Part shown: in pieces, positions 18,153 to 27,421 of the stretch
Layout of the letters: each line of letters opens with the position of its first letter
Numbering within the stretch: position 1 is the first letter of the stretch
From: Hyphomicrobium methylovorum
GTDB taxonomy: Bacteria > Pseudomonadota > Alphaproteobacteria > Rhizobiales > Hyphomicrobiaceae
Length of the DNA stretch: 64,000 nucleotides
Assembly: GCF_013626205.1 (NCBI RefSeq)
Contig: NZ_QHJE01000001.1
Span: forward strand, 2,460,501 to 2,524,500
Direction: 5' to 3'
Program-made: the position numbers and the translations under genes
Notes under the pieces: generated by a model
Told to the model about the DNA's origin: nothing
The model's database searches: none
The model's input: the letters and a program-made list of their open reading frames with translations, nothing else

Positions 18153-18788
18153 ATGTCAATACAGCTCGGGCAGATCGCTCCGGATTTTACGCAAGAAAGC
18201 AGCCGGGGTGAAATCTCGTTTCATAAGTGGCTGGGAGATTCATGGGGAATCCTTTTCAGCCATCCCAAAGACTACACGCCTGTCTGCACCACCGAACTCG
18301 CACAAGCTGCGCGCCTCATGCCTGAGTGGGAAAAGCGCAACGTTAAGGTCATCGGTTTGTCGGTCGACTCTGGCGCGAACCACGTCGGCTGGGAAAAGGA
18401 CATCGAGGAAACGCAGGGCCAGTCTCTCAATTTCCCGGTCCTCGCAGACGAAGATCGCACCGTCACTGATCTCTACGGAATGATGCATCCGGAATGCGAT
18501 CCGAACATCACCGTGCGCACCGTATTCATTATCGACCCGGCTAAAAAAGTTCGGCTCATGATGATGTATCCGCCGAGCGCAGGGCGCAATTTCCAAGAGA
18601 TCCTTCGGGTCGTGGACAGCCTGCAGACGTCTGACAAGTACACTGTCGCTACGCCGGTTGATTGGAAGCCGGGCGAGCCGGCAATCATTCCGCCGAGCAT
18701 CTCGAATGAAAAGGCGAAGACGATGTTTCCGCAGGGTTGGAAAGAGCTCAAGCCCTACCTTCGGATCGTAGAGCTGCCCGGGAAGTAA
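18153..18788 (+). CDS. 1-Cys peroxiredoxin (Prx6 type)
   Basis: A 211-residue peroxiredoxin that reduces hydrogen peroxide and organic peroxides. The peroxidatic Cys is in the motif HPKDYTPVCTTEL, about residue 47. The length and the long C-terminal arm (DWKPGEPAIIPPSISNEKA, then WKELKPYLRIV) mark the Prx6/1-Cys group rather than AhpC. It is followed after about 215 bases by an Irr-like regulator. In this sulfur-oxidising context it could remove the peroxide made by methanethiol oxidase, which is an inference. Confidence 0.92.
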   Translation: MSIQLGQIAPDFTQESSRGEISFHKWLGDSWGILFSHPKDYTPVCTTELAQAARLMPEWEKRNVKVIGLSVDSGANHVGWEKDIEETQGQSLNFPVLADEDRTVTDLYGMMHPECDPNITVRTVFIIDPAKKVRLMMMYPPSAGRNFQEILRVVDSLQTSDKYTVATPVDWKPGEPAIIPPSISNEKAKTMFPQGWKELKPYLRIVELPGK

Positions 18789-19003
18789 GATTTCGCTGTT
18801 GCGAATCCTATCTTCCGCATCATTCTCGATATGTCTTCTTCGGGAATCTACTTGGGCGGCGCGGCGTTGAATAAGACGGCGTGCCGCCAAGCATACGCAG
18901 ATACTTCAAGGCGACGAGATGTAATAGACTTGTAACTTATGCCCGGCCGCTGTTGCGTCACCACAAGTCTCGTCGGTTTCCTGCGCAAACGAAAGGAACG
19001 ATC

Positions 19004-19495
19004 ATGGATCTTTTGAAGGACAATGAGCGAGTAAAGAAGTCCTCAGGCGCTGGACGTAGCGACTGTGGCTTCAGCATCGGAGCCTGCGGTACTCATAATG
19101 CAGCAAGCCGTCTCGTTAAGGCCGGCGTGCGCATTACGAGAGAAGGCATGAATCTGGCTCGATTGCTCTTTCAGGACGGAGACAGGCACTTCACGGTAGA
19201 ATCTCTGTTTGAAGAAGCGGATCTCCAAAACGCTCAGCTCTCCTTGTCTGAGATCGACGACACGCTTCAGCAGTTTACCAGCGCAGGGTTGGTGCGGCGA
19301 TTGTCGATAGACGGGCAGAAGACCTGGTACGATACAAACACGACCGAGCATCATCATTTCTATTGTGAAGAGGATGATTGCATCGTCGACATCGAAGATG
19401 GCGAAGTGCTTATCGGTCAGATGCCGCCGATCCCCCATGGGATGGAAGTTGCCGGTGTTGAAGTGGTTGTTCGCCTCAGGCAACGTTGCAAGTGA
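19004..19495 (+). CDS. Irr/Fur-family regulator, copy A
   Basis: A 163-residue Fur-superfamily protein. The C-terminal dimerisation and metal/haem domain has the Irr hallmark WYDTNTTEHHHFYC. ATG 19004 follows GAAAGGA. Compared with its paralogue at 60276, the DNA-binding part has drifted: the region TRQRLELGRLL has become TREGMNLARLL, and the recognition helix ATIYNTLQQF has become SEIDDTLQQF. DNA binding may therefore be altered or lost. The N-terminal Cys pair (CGFSIGAC) partly matches the four-Cys cluster of the paralogue. It lies after the peroxiredoxin gene. Confidence 0.82.
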   Translation: MDLLKDNERVKKSSGAGRSDCGFSIGACGTHNAASRLVKAGVRITREGMNLARLLFQDGDRHFTVESLFEEADLQNAQLSLSEIDDTLQQFTSAGLVRRLSIDGQKTWYDTNTTEHHHFYCEEDDCIVDIEDGEVLIGQMPPIPHGMEVAGVEVVVRLRQRCK

Positions 19496-19759
19496 TCGAG
19501 TGGCCCAGTTTACGTTTTAATTGGGCCATATCCCGCTGAGCGCGTCCTCGCGCATCCGCTGGTTTGCCTTGGATGCGGAGTGCGAGAACTCTGAGCGACG
19601 CGTGGAACGCGACGCTAGCATTCGCAGATCATCGCAGTTTTAAGGCGCTTGATGGACGGCCCTCGGCAGTTGATGCTCCCGGGCCATCCACTATTCCAAC
19701 GATATTCGGTCCGCCTGTAGACGGCCGTAGACACGCGTGAGAGCGGTCAAGATCGGTCG

Positions 19760-20023
19760 TCAGATGTTCTCTTTGCGAACGATGATGGCATGACCGTCTA
19801 GTTTACCGCGCTTGAAGATGTCCTTTGCGCGATCTTCCAAAATCTCGCGATGCTTGATGAATGCGTTCATGTATTCGGATTTTGGAAGATCGATGTTGTT
19901 TTCAAGATGCTCGAGCGCTGCTGCGCGAACCCAGCAAACGACATTCTTCTTTCCGTCGGACATAATCCACCTGACCGCGAGTCCTTCGACTTCGGGTTGA
20001 TCGAGCGTGGCCGTGAGAGTCAT
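19760..20023 (-). CDS. DUF1488-like small protein
   Basis: An 87-residue acidic/basic protein with a beta-rich start (VRWIMSDGKKNVVCWVRAAALEHL) and a helical end (FIKHREILEDRAKDIFKRGKLDG), resembling DUF1488 family members of unknown function. It starts 45 bases after the stop of the MetX-like hydrolase gene on the same strand and is probably in its operon. Confidence 0.65.
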   Translation of the reverse strand: MTLTATLDQPEVEGLAVRWIMSDGKKNVVCWVRAAALEHLENNIDLPKSEYMNAFIKHREILEDRAKDIFKRGKLDGHAIIVRKENI

Positions 20024-20068
20024 GATCTAGCTTTCAGTTGTTAGTGTGTGAATTGGTGGCGTCAGAAT

Positions 20069-21115
20069 TTACGACGCCAGCAACGCGTTGAGGTAGGAGT
20101 CGATCGTGGCATTGTAGCCCGCATCCACTCCAAACAGCGCCAGATGTCCCCAATCCGAAGACACGAGCTTCAGTTCGCTGTTCGGTATCAGGCGTTGTTC
20201 GGCCCGGATGTCAGCTAACGAGAAGAAGAGATCTTCTTCAATGGCGATGACCGCGACCTTTGCAGTTATCTTTGCCAATGCCGCTTCAAGGCTGCCGCGA
20301 CCGTTGAGCGTGACGTCGCCGTTCTGCCATTTGTTGAGCATCAGCAGAAGATTGTTCGCATCCTGAGGAAGGAAATGCGCTTCGACAAAATTCGTGACGA
20401 AATCGTTTGCCGATGTAAATCCGAGGCCGCGCCAACCTTCCATAGTGAAAAGTTTTGCCGTGAAGCCGGATGCTGCAAATAGATGCGCGTGCCGCTTCAG
20501 GCCGCGATGTACAGCGGATGAATCGCTATACATGCCGCCTCTCCAAGCGGGATCGCTGGTGATCGCTTCTTTGAACGTCTGCACGAGCAACTTGTTATGC
20601 GACGAGCATTTCGCTGTTCCTGCGATTGGAGCGGCGCGCTTGACGACATCGGGATATGCAACGGCCCATTCGTATGTCTGTTGGGCTCCCATGGAGCCGC
20701 CGAGAACGAGCTCCAGCTTGGAAATTCCAAAGTGCTCCGTAACCAGCTTGTGCTGAGCCCGCACATCGTCGGCGATAGAAACAGCGGGAAACGCGCCGGC
20801 GTTCATGGGCGAGGGAGTGTTCTGCGGCGACGTCGACAAGCCATTGCCGAGCTGGTTTGGAATGATGATGAAATACTTGCTTGGATCGAGCGCACGTCCA
20901 GGGCCGATGTAGGCCTGTTCAATGATTTTCGACGTGCCCGAGTACCAGGTCGGAAATAGGATGGCGTTGTCTTTGAGAGGTGAAAGCGTGCCGAACGTCG
21001 CGTAAGCCAATTGCGCATTGCGAAGGCGCAAACCACTATCGAGATCGAAATTGCCGAGATCATACAGAGAATAGGGACCGTGGATATTCTGGGAATAATA
21101 TGGGTTATGGTCCAT
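20069..21115 (-). CDS. MetX-like alpha/beta hydrolase
   Basis: A 348-residue alpha/beta-hydrolase of the homoserine O-acetyltransferase family. The nucleophile elbow is GGSMGAQQ (Ser), the likely acid is in IEEDLFF and the His in DWGHLALF. The N-terminal YATFGTLSPLKDNAILFPTWYSG and the PNQLGNGLSTSP loop fit the MetX-like hydrolase subgroup. Many such proteins are not true acetyltransferases, and the site where MetX binds homoserine cannot be confirmed here, so I leave it unnamed. It is followed by a DUF1488-like gene. Its place between an Irr-like and a LysR regulator suggests a role in the block A pathway, but this is only context. Confidence 0.8.
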   Translation of the reverse strand: MDHNPYYSQNIHGPYSLYDLGNFDLDSGLRLRNAQLAYATFGTLSPLKDNAILFPTWYSGTSKIIEQAYIGPGRALDPSKYFIIIPNQLGNGLSTSPQNTPSPMNAGAFPAVSIADDVRAQHKLVTEHFGISKLELVLGGSMGAQQTYEWAVAYPDVVKRAAPIAGTAKCSSHNKLLVQTFKEAITSDPAWRGGMYSDSSAVHRGLKRHAHLFAASGFTAKLFTMEGWRGLGFTSANDFVTNFVEAHFLPQDANNLLLMLNKWQNGDVTLNGRGSLEAALAKITAKVAVIAIEEDLFFSLADIRAEQRLIPNSELKLVSSDWGHLALFGVDAGYNATIDSYLNALLAS

Positions 21116-21415
21116 TATTCCGATCTCCGATCGTTGTTATTGTTCAGGTGAGGCCCCAGAGGGACAGCCGATTTTATTTTCCCTAGGATGATCGTTATAA
21201 GAAATTCGTCGATTTGAAAAGCTCCAAGATCGTTGCGAAGATGTCCGCCAGACGGGCTCGGATTGCGGGGGCTAAAACCTCACAAAATGTGCTTGGTTTG
21301 GGCGTTTTTACGTGTAATCGACGCGTAATGCCCTCGTCTTGACCAGAGACGGGTGGATGCCGTTTTATAGCGAATAGAAGATCGCGTGCGATTGCTAAAC
21401 GATAGGAGCGTTTAG

Positions 21416-21739
21416 GTGATCATTTGCTCATGCACCGTCATATCCGATCTGGATATAGAAGCGGCTGTCGCCGAAATCATGAGCGCCGGACCGGGCGTTA
21501 TTCCGACGCCTGGCGTTGTATTCCGCCATTTGAATAAGCGGATGCAATGTTGTTCATGCGCGCCACTTTCCGTGGCAGCGATTTATAAGGCAATGGATCA
21601 ACTCGCCCGCGACACTCGAATTTCCCCATATGTTCTTGCCGAAGCAAGAGCGAAGCTCATCCGGTTTGAATTGCGCCAGGAAGATCGTCGGCGTCATAAA
21701 TCGGAGATGGAGCAAAGTCAGAGACGCGCCGTCGCGTAA
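21416..21739 (+). CDS. BFD-like [2Fe-2S] protein
   Basis: A 107-residue protein starting at GTG 21416 with an N-terminal (2Fe-2S)-binding domain of the bacterioferritin-associated ferredoxin type: CSC near residue 4 and CCSC near residue 46. The C-terminal half is helical and charged (ARAKLIRFELRQEDRRRHK), longer than usual Bfd (about 64 residues). Bfd releases iron from bacterioferritin by electron transfer. With an Irr-like regulator nearby, an iron role is reasonable. Confidence 0.72.
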   Translation: MIICSCTVISDLDIEAAVAEIMSAGPGVIPTPGVVFRHLNKRMQCCSCAPLSVAAIYKAMDQLARDTRISPYVLAEARAKLIRFELRQEDRRRHKSEMEQSQRRAVA

Positions 21740-21903
21740 TTGGCTGAGCGGGCGCGGTTTTAGCGAACAACCATGTTCAGCGTGGACGCTTAGCGATTTT
21801 TTCCAGTTCGTCCAAGTCACCAATGAAGAAAGCGGAGCGCCGATTCAGTAGGCGGTTCGCGGCAGCTAATTCTAAAAACCGCCGCGTATGAGTTCGTGCG
21901 GGC

Positions 21904-22875
21904 TCAATCGCTGCTTAGTCTGACAGCCTCGCGATGGACGAAGGGCGACAATGCCAAGGGCGTCGGCCAGCACTTCAGCGCGTCGCTCTCCTCGGTCAAG
22001 TTTGACCACAGCTGCGAGAAGAGTTGCGGCGAGATCGTTGAAGGCTTGCCGACTACGAAATATTCAAGCGCAACAGGTCGTCCCTTTTGAACGAGGGGGA
22101 TGGCCACCTGGTTAAATCCGGACAGCTTCGACGCTGGCAGAATTCCGCATGCAAGACTGAGAGATGCGAACTCTTGGATCGCGGAATAGCTGCTTGCTTC
22201 GCCAGCGTATCGTTTTAGTTCGAGGTTTTTTGCGTCGAATAGCTTTGTAATTTGACGTGTAAGTCCGCAGCTGTCGGGAACGAGAACAAACGCTTCCGAT
22301 GCGATGTCCTCGATCGAGACTGACGTGGTGCCTCGCCATTTGGCGCAGTCATCGGTTTTCGGCAGGAAAACCAATGGATCTTGATCCATCGAAGGCCAAG
22401 TGACATCGCCTGAGGCCTGAAGATCGCCGTCATGCGGTGCGATCGCAATGTCGATAAGACCGCGGCCTATAAACTTAACGAGACTGTCGAGATCGACTTC
22501 CCGAAAAATGATATCAACCGCGGGGTGGCTTGTTCTGAGCGGCGCGATGATCTTTGACGCGCGCGCGATGCCGACGATCGGCGATACGCCGACCTGGAGC
22601 GAGACGGCGTCTCTGACGTGATGGCTTTTCGACAGCACTTTTAGATCTTCGAACAGCGAAAGGATTTCGAGGATCGTTGGTAAGAGCTGTTTGCCGTATG
22701 GCGTCAGGTTCATCGTTCGCGTTGTGCGACGGAAAAGGCGGTGGCCGAATTCAGCTTCGAGCTGGGCGAGACCGTTCGAGAGAGTTGGCTGGGTTACAGC
22801 ACAACGGGCGGCGGCCGCGACGAAGCTACCGTTGTCGACCAGAGCTTTGACATATCTCAGCTGCTGCAAATTCAT
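21904..22875 (-). CDS. LysR-family regulator, copy A
   Basis: About 323 residues. The N-terminal helix-turn-helix (MNLQQLRYVKALVDNGSF, then AVTQPTLSNGLAQLE) and the C-terminal substrate-binding fold are typical LTTR. ATG 22875 is chosen because the paralogue at 62212-63150 also begins with MNLQQLRY. The two share RYAGEASSYS and GILPASK-type segments in the effector domain, so they probably sense related ligands. Copy B stands divergent from mtoX; copy A stands alone with a long AT-rich upstream region. Confidence 0.88.
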   Translation of the reverse strand: MNLQQLRYVKALVDNGSFVAAAARCAVTQPTLSNGLAQLEAEFGHRLFRRTTRTMNLTPYGKQLLPTILEILSLFEDLKVLSKSHHVRDAVSLQVGVSPIVGIARASKIIAPLRTSHPAVDIIFREVDLDSLVKFIGRGLIDIAIAPHDGDLQASGDVTWPSMDQDPLVFLPKTDDCAKWRGTTSVSIEDIASEAFVLVPDSCGLTRQITKLFDAKNLELKRYAGEASSYSAIQEFASLSLACGILPASKLSGFNQVAIPLVQKGRPVALEYFVVGKPSTISPQLFSQLWSNLTEESDALKCWPTPLALSPFVHREAVRLSSD

Positions 22876-23467
22876 GGTGTTCTCCCATCCATAGGGATGC
22901 GTCATGAAGTGCAAAGTAGAAACCCCGGGAGATCACGTGCTCGAATACGTACAGGTCCGATCTATGAATAGTTATTTTCAAATATTATCAATCGGATAGG
23001 CTCGCTTCTCGGGCCGGCGCACTACGTCTTTCTAGCTATATTTTTTACGCGGTGAGCGCTGTCCGGAACTCAGTTTGGGATGGTTTTTTCTTGCTGCAGT
23101 GCGAAGAGCACAGCCCATTCGCCGGGAAATGTGCTGGGTGCTTGGAGGCGGGACGGTATGCCTAGCGCGGCGACTCAGTCCCTCGAGCGAATGCTAAAGA
23201 GCCGTTTGAGCGTCCGTTTCGGCAAGATCAAAGACGTTCCGTTGGCGTCATATTGTCATCCGCGCGCCGCGACATCGATGCCTGTTACACGCGTGATAAA
23301 TTCAAAAATCCCTATGTTTCCGGTGATTTTGAAGCCGGTTCGGGCGCCGGCGCGCGCACTCATAGCGTCGGGAAATATCTACATTCTCAAAAAAAATTCT
23401 GACTCCAAATCTGGATGAATTAGCGTGTCCGGTCAGAATAAATCTGAGATCGATTACTTGGTGGGAT
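22876..23467. other. Intergenic region upstream of the LysR copy A gene
   Basis: Nearly 600 bases without a supported gene. Close to the LysR start it is AT-rich (about 22965-22995) with an imperfect palindrome resembling LTTR sites. A frame at 23080-23418 on the plus strand lacks family character and is not called. Confidence 0.35.
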
Positions 23468-24121
23468 TTGCACTTGCAACTTAATGGAACGAATGCGCGT
23501 GCGCAGAGCATCCTTCTGGTCGATGACCAGCCGGTTGTCGCGTTGGGCTGTCAGGAAGTTTTTCGCGCAGACAACGAATTTTCAATCGTACATGCTTCCA
23601 GCATCGCTGAGGCGCGCGTGGCGATTAAGAACATTCGTCCGAAGATCATTATACTGGATGTCCATCTTTCGGATGGTTCCGGCTTCGATCTGATGAGAGA
23701 AATTCGGCGGAAGAATTCATTCGCCAGAGTTATTGTCTTCTCTGCGAGCGAGTGTCCGTTGGTGGCGGCGCATGCTCTTGAATGCGGGGCGACAGGCTAT
23801 GTCTCCAAGAACTGCAGCGCGGAAGATTTGCTTGAAGCGGTGAGAGCTGTTGCGCGCAACGAAGTTTGGCTAAGCGAAAAAATGATGTTGTCGGTCGCGC
23901 TGTTGAAGATCGGCATCAACAAAAACGAGGGTGCTTTAAGCGCGCGCCACACGGATATTCTACGATATCTGGTGCAGGATAAGGATCTGACGGAGATCGC
24001 GACGATAATTTCGCTTTCCTATCGCGCTTTGGTGTTGGAGTGCATTCGTCTTGGCAATCGATTTGGCGTGAGATCGCTCATGGAGTTGCGACGAATAAGT
24101 ACTGAGCTGCGGATCGTTTAA
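23468..24121 (+). CDS. NarL/LuxR-type response regulator (orphan)
   Basis: About 217 residues, probably from TTG 23468. The receiver is intact: LLVDDQPVVALG, phospho-acceptor Asp in IILDVHLSDGSG, and SKN at the Lys position. The C-terminal LuxR-type helix-turn-helix (LSARHTDILRYLV, then DLTEIATIISLSYRALVLE) departs from the consensus TVK..H.. of the recognition helix, so its DNA target may be unusual. No kinase gene is adjacent. A strong terminator follows. It is convergent with soxAXS. Confidence 0.8.
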   Translation: MHLQLNGTNARAQSILLVDDQPVVALGCQEVFRADNEFSIVHASSIAEARVAIKNIRPKIIILDVHLSDGSGFDLMREIRRKNSFARVIVFSASECPLVAAHALECGATGYVSKNCSAEDLLEAVRAVARNEVWLSEKMMLSVALLKIGINKNEGALSARHTDILRYLVQDKDLTEIATIISLSYRALVLECIRLGNRFGVRSLMELRRISTELRIV

Positions 24122-24133
24122 CCCGGCACATCT

Positions 24134-24173
24134 AAAAGGGCCCCAGATCGAAATGCGATTTGGGGCCTTTTTT
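24134..24173 (+). terminator. Rho-independent terminator
   Basis: A GC-rich stem (GGGCCCCA pairing with TGGGGCCT, with further AGAT/ATTT pairing) is followed by CTTTTTTATT. It lies directly after the NarL-type regulator gene and before the convergent soxS end. Confidence 0.85.
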
Positions 24174-24238
24174 ATTGGACTTGCAAGACCTGTTCTGGCT
24201 CAGAATTCTTCGCCGCGTGTCCCAGCAACTTGGGTGAG

Positions 24239-24604
24239 TTAGGGCGTTTCTTTTCGGGTGAAGGTCGACTTTTGAAGCATCTCGGCAAGGAGCTCCCAGA
24301 AGAAATTCTTTCCGGGGTATCCGATCATGCGGCCAACTTCTTTATCGTTCTCGACGAGGAGGAACGTCGGCGTGATCGTGACTGGCTTGGTTATGTAGCT
24401 AGGCAACGGTCCGCGTATGTCGATTTGCCGGAGAGGTGCGAAATGTCCTTCTTCGGATTTCGGATATGCTATGCCGATTTCCTCGTCCCAGAGAATGCAC
24501 CAGTAGCAACCGATCTGCCGTACCATGATGAGTTCGGCTGCGGTGGCGTCGCGTGGAGACATTGCGCAAAGCGCAACCAAAATACTCGCGAAGAACCAGC
24601 GCAT
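24239..24604 (-). CDS. soxS: Periplasmic thioredoxin-fold protein SoxS
   Basis: A 121-residue exported thioredoxin-like protein. It has a signal peptide ending near ATAA and a CxxC active site in RQIGCYWCILWDEE about residue 33, and the fold ends with FLLVENDKEVGRMIGYPG. This matches SoxS of Paracoccus, which keeps the SoxY carrier cysteine active. It is the third gene of a minus-strand soxA-soxX-soxS unit, 39 bases after soxX. The start at 24604 places the leader properly. Confidence 0.82.
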   Translation of the reverse strand: MRWFFASILVALCAMSPRDATAAELIMVRQIGCYWCILWDEEIGIAYPKSEEGHFAPLRQIDIRGPLPSYITKPVTITPTFLLVENDKEVGRMIGYPGKNFFWELLAEMLQKSTFTRKETP

Positions 24605-24643
24605 GCGATCAACTCGGCTTAGATGCGGATGACGCTTCTGGCG

Positions 24644-25300
24644 CTATTTGTTGACCGGGCTTTTGGGGTCGAACAGGTAAGCCAGAACGTCCTTGATTTG
24701 CTGTTCGGAAAGAAATCCATGAACACCAAATCGTGGCATGTTTGAACACGCGAAGCTTGCCTGGGAATTGTAGAGCTTGGCAAATGTTTCTTTTGTCGCT
24801 TCTGCCGTGAAGTTATGGTTTTTACCGTACTCGGCAAGGCTAGGTCCAAGCGATCCAAAAGACATTTCGGTCTTGGCCATTTCGTGGCAAGCGTAGCAGT
24901 TCCCTCCGCGCGCCGCATCTGGAGCGTCGCTGAACTGTCCGCCACGCCCACTTTGCGCGATTTTCTCGCCTTCCTTCCAATCGCCGAGATAGTTTCCGTC
25001 CTTCGGGTAGACGATCGTTGCCAACTCTCGCGCTCGGATTGACGCCGCGACGTCTTCCGGTGGCTCGTTGCGGAAGCGTGAGCAAAGGAGCTGTGTCTCG
25101 TCCTGCTGCAGACGCTTCTTCCACTCAGGGTCGGCATGCGCCCACATCTCTTGAACGGTCGCGTTGAGGCGTTCGTTCGATTCTGCGGGTGCTACGCTTT
25201 TGCTGTCTTGGGCGGCAATCGATGCGACGCCTGCGAAGACGGCGCCGAGGGCTAAAACCGCAGCCAATAGGGTTCTATTAGCGCTTGATTGACGGAACAT
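24644..25300 (-). CDS. soxX: Sulfur-oxidising c-type cytochrome SoxX
   Basis: Small subunit of the SoxXA complex, which forms the thiosulfate-SoxY conjugate in the periplasm. It has a signal peptide ([21 protein letters not shown]), one haem site (CYACH) and a distal Met in the C-terminal SNMPRFG segment. A long N-terminal extension of about 100 residues ([20 protein letters not shown]) is typical of the larger SoxX group. ATG 25300 overlaps the soxA stop by 23 bases, so the two are translationally coupled. Confidence 0.92.
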   Translation of the reverse strand: MFRQSSANRTLLAAVLALGAVFAGVASIAAQDSKSVAPAESNERLNATVQEMWAHADPEWKKRLQQDETQLLCSRFRNEPPEDVAASIRARELATIVYPKDGNYLGDWKEGEKIAQSGRGGQFSDAPDAARGGNCYACHEMAKTEMSFGSLGPSLAEYGKNHNFTAEATKETFAKLYNSQASFACSNMPRFGVHGFLSEQQIKDVLAYLFDPKSPVNK

Positions 25301-26114
25301 TGATCGGCCCACCATCGGCTTGCTTAGTCAAATACATCATGAGTGCGGTTAGCCCAGCAGAGCCATATTCAGGCGGGGGCATACGCATCTGGCGATAGCA
25401 ATCCCAAAGACGATTCTGCATCGTCCGGGTTTGACTTTGAGACACGCGGTACGTGGGCCAGGAGCCCATCGTGTCGCTTGCGTCTTTGCCAGGCTTGGAA
25501 AGATTAGGCAGCTGCGTGGTGCGAATTTTTGCACCGTCGGCGCTGTGGCAGGTAGCGCAGGAAAAATCGAGAAGCGATCCTCGCCGGTAGAAGAGTTCTT
25601 CGCCAAGCGCGTATGCTTGTTTTTCCTGCGGATGGTCGAGGGGAATGTGGAATGTCTTGCCGCTCGACTTGTTCGCGATGTACGCGACCAGATCTTCCAT
25701 GTCAGAGGTCACGGCCGGCGCGCTGAATTTGCGCGAAAGAACATCGGCTGTGTCTAGTCCCTGCACGTTTTTCATGCACCAGAGAAGGCGCTGCTCGAGA
25801 TCCATGACCTGATCAGCGTCGGCGAAGTAGCGTGGAAGCTCGGCATAAGCGCCCTCGAGCACGCCTGGTCCCTTGCCGAGGTCGCAGGTTTCGAGCGACA
25901 CGTTCTTCGTGCCGCGCGCTAACGCCCATAGGGCTTCTCCACGGTCGACATTCAGAAAAGCTGGATTGGCCATCGGGTCATTGATCATTTCCCGATAGCG
26001 CTGGATCTCGTCACCTGAATCGGCGGAACTCAGTCCTGCTCCCAGGCAGCTGAGGACGAGCATTGCTGCTCCGAAGCCAATGATGCGGGAGCGCGTCTTC
26101 GTTTGTTTCTGCAC
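25278..26114 (-). CDS. soxA: Sulfur-oxidising c-type cytochrome SoxA
   Basis: Catalytic subunit of the L-cysteine S-thiosulfotransferase SoxXA. A 278-residue exported protein with one CxxCH haem site (CATCH) in the second half and the catalytic Cys in [14 protein letters not shown] near the C-terminus; SoxA uses a Cys persulfide haem ligand there. The first half retains a Cys pair (SLETCDLG and LLWCMKN) but no CxxCH, so this is the single-haem type. It is first of the soxAXS unit and divergent from the metallo-beta-lactamase gene and soxYZBCD. Confidence 0.95.
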   Translation of the reverse strand: MQKQTKTRSRIIGFGAAMLVLSCLGAGLSSADSGDEIQRYREMINDPMANPAFLNVDRGEALWALARGTKNVSLETCDLGKGPGVLEGAYAELPRYFADADQVMDLEQRLLWCMKNVQGLDTADVLSRKFSAPAVTSDMEDLVAYIANKSSGKTFHIPLDHPQEKQAYALGEELFYRRGSLLDFSCATCHSADGAKIRTTQLPNLSKPGKDASDTMGSWPTYRVSQSQTRTMQNRLWDCYRQMRMPPPEYGSAGLTALMMYLTKQADGGPINVPSIKR

Positions 26115-26194
26115 CGGTGTCCCAACACTGTATCATGATGCAATTAGCCGATACTCGACCGGCGCTACCGGAATAGTCTCGCCTCACTCGTGTT

Positions 26195-26213
26195 TTCAAA
26201 TAGTGATTTTGAA
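26195..26213. promoter_or_regulatory. Candidate operator between soxA and the MBL gene
   Basis: In the divergent region there is an AT-rich dyad, TTCAAA at 26195-26200 and TTTGAA at 26208-26213 with a seven-base spacer. It is a plausible site for an ArsR-type SoxR-like repressor, which is not encoded in this window. This is only a pattern match by eye. Confidence 0.3.
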
Positions 26214-26350
26214 TAGCATCATTTTGCAAATGAATATGTGTTTGACGTCAAACCGCACTACTGTTTCCCGAGGCGGACCATGCTCTCGCGAAGAGAGTGA
26301 GGCAGCGCACTTTTTCGATCGGTACAAGCTTTCTAATTGGATGTCAGGCT

Positions 26351-27421
26351 ATGCGCGTCGGTATCATTGTTGGATTGTTGATGGCCTTGGTGGCCTCATC
26401 TGCATCGGCCGCTACGGGCAGTCAGCCGAACGGCGAGGCAGACGGAGCGCGTTCGAACACCGCCGCTAAACTAACAGTTCTTTTCGATGCAATCGGAAAT
26501 CGCGCAGACTTGCGTAAGGACTGGGGCTATGCCGCGCTGGTTGAGGTCGGTGGCCGTCGAATTCTTTTCGATACCGGAAACGATGCGGCGGTCCTCGCGC
26601 ACAACACCAAAGCACTGGGTGTCGATCTCGGGAAGTTGGATTTCGTCGTCATCTCGCACCGGCATGGTGATCATACGACTGGGCTGAGCCATGTCCTCTC
26701 GGTCAATCCCGGCGTCAAGATCTATGCGCCCGAAGAGAAGTTCGGCGTCTTCGGCTCATCGCTGCCAGCAACGTTTCTTCGCCCCGAGCCGCGGCTTCCG
26801 AAAGACTCTCAGTATTTCGGAGGCACGCCACCGGAGCGCATGACGTTTGGCAAGGCATGGCCCGAAGCCAACATCACGTTGATCGACAAGACGACGGAAA
26901 TTGCTCCCGGCGTCCACCTGATTTCTCTCGTGTCTGACAAGCCGGGGACGCTCGAATTGCGAGAGCTATCACTCGCGATTGAAACTCCAGACGGGATTGT
27001 GCTGGTGGTGGGCTGTTCGCATCCCGGCATCGACCGCATTGTCGAGGTCGCGAAAACGATCAACCCCAAGATACATCTCATCGCGGGTGGTCTACACCTC
27101 GTTACGAGTTCCGATGCGGAGATCGCATCTCAGGTCGCCGCGCTGAACGATAAGTTTCATGTTGCGTGGATAGCGGCCGGTCATTGCACCGGTGAGCCAG
27201 CCTTCATGGCGCTGATGGATCGTTTTGGCGATCGCAACATCTATGCTGGCGTTGGGGCGACGATCGGGCTCGGAAGTAATCCGAGGGCGGAGGGATTATC
27301 GACCGTGCGCCATGCGATGGCGACAGGCGAACTCCAGACGTATCGGCAGGCTATGCGGGATAACCTCATTCGCTTCGGTCGCCGTCCGAGCGCCGATGTT
27401 CATAATGGGTCTGGACAGTAG
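26351..27421 (+). CDS. Exported metallo-beta-lactamase-fold hydrolase
   Basis: About 356 residues with a signal peptide (MRVGIIVGLLMALVASSASA), so periplasmic. The metal site is HRHGDHTTG, with further ligands likely in GCSHPGI, AGGLHL and AAGHCTG. It resembles COG1237-type hydrolases. In other sox clusters, exported metallohydrolases (SoxG/SoxH type) of poorly known function are encoded nearby, and this may be their counterpart. ATG 26351 is chosen because it begins the leader. It is separated from soxY by about 475 bases, so it may have its own promoter. Confidence 0.75.
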   Translation: MRVGIIVGLLMALVASSASAATGSQPNGEADGARSNTAAKLTVLFDAIGNRADLRKDWGYAALVEVGGRRILFDTGNDAAVLAHNTKALGVDLGKLDFVVISHRHGDHTTGLSHVLSVNPGVKIYAPEEKFGVFGSSLPATFLRPEPRLPKDSQYFGGTPPERMTFGKAWPEANITLIDKTTEIAPGVHLISLVSDKPGTLELRELSLAIETPDGIVLVVGCSHPGIDRIVEVAKTINPKIHLIAGGLHLVTSSDAEIASQVAALNDKFHVAWIAAGHCTGEPAFMALMDRFGDRNIYAGVGATIGLGSNPRAEGLSTVRHAMATGELQTYRQAMRDNLIRFGRRPSADVHNGSGQ

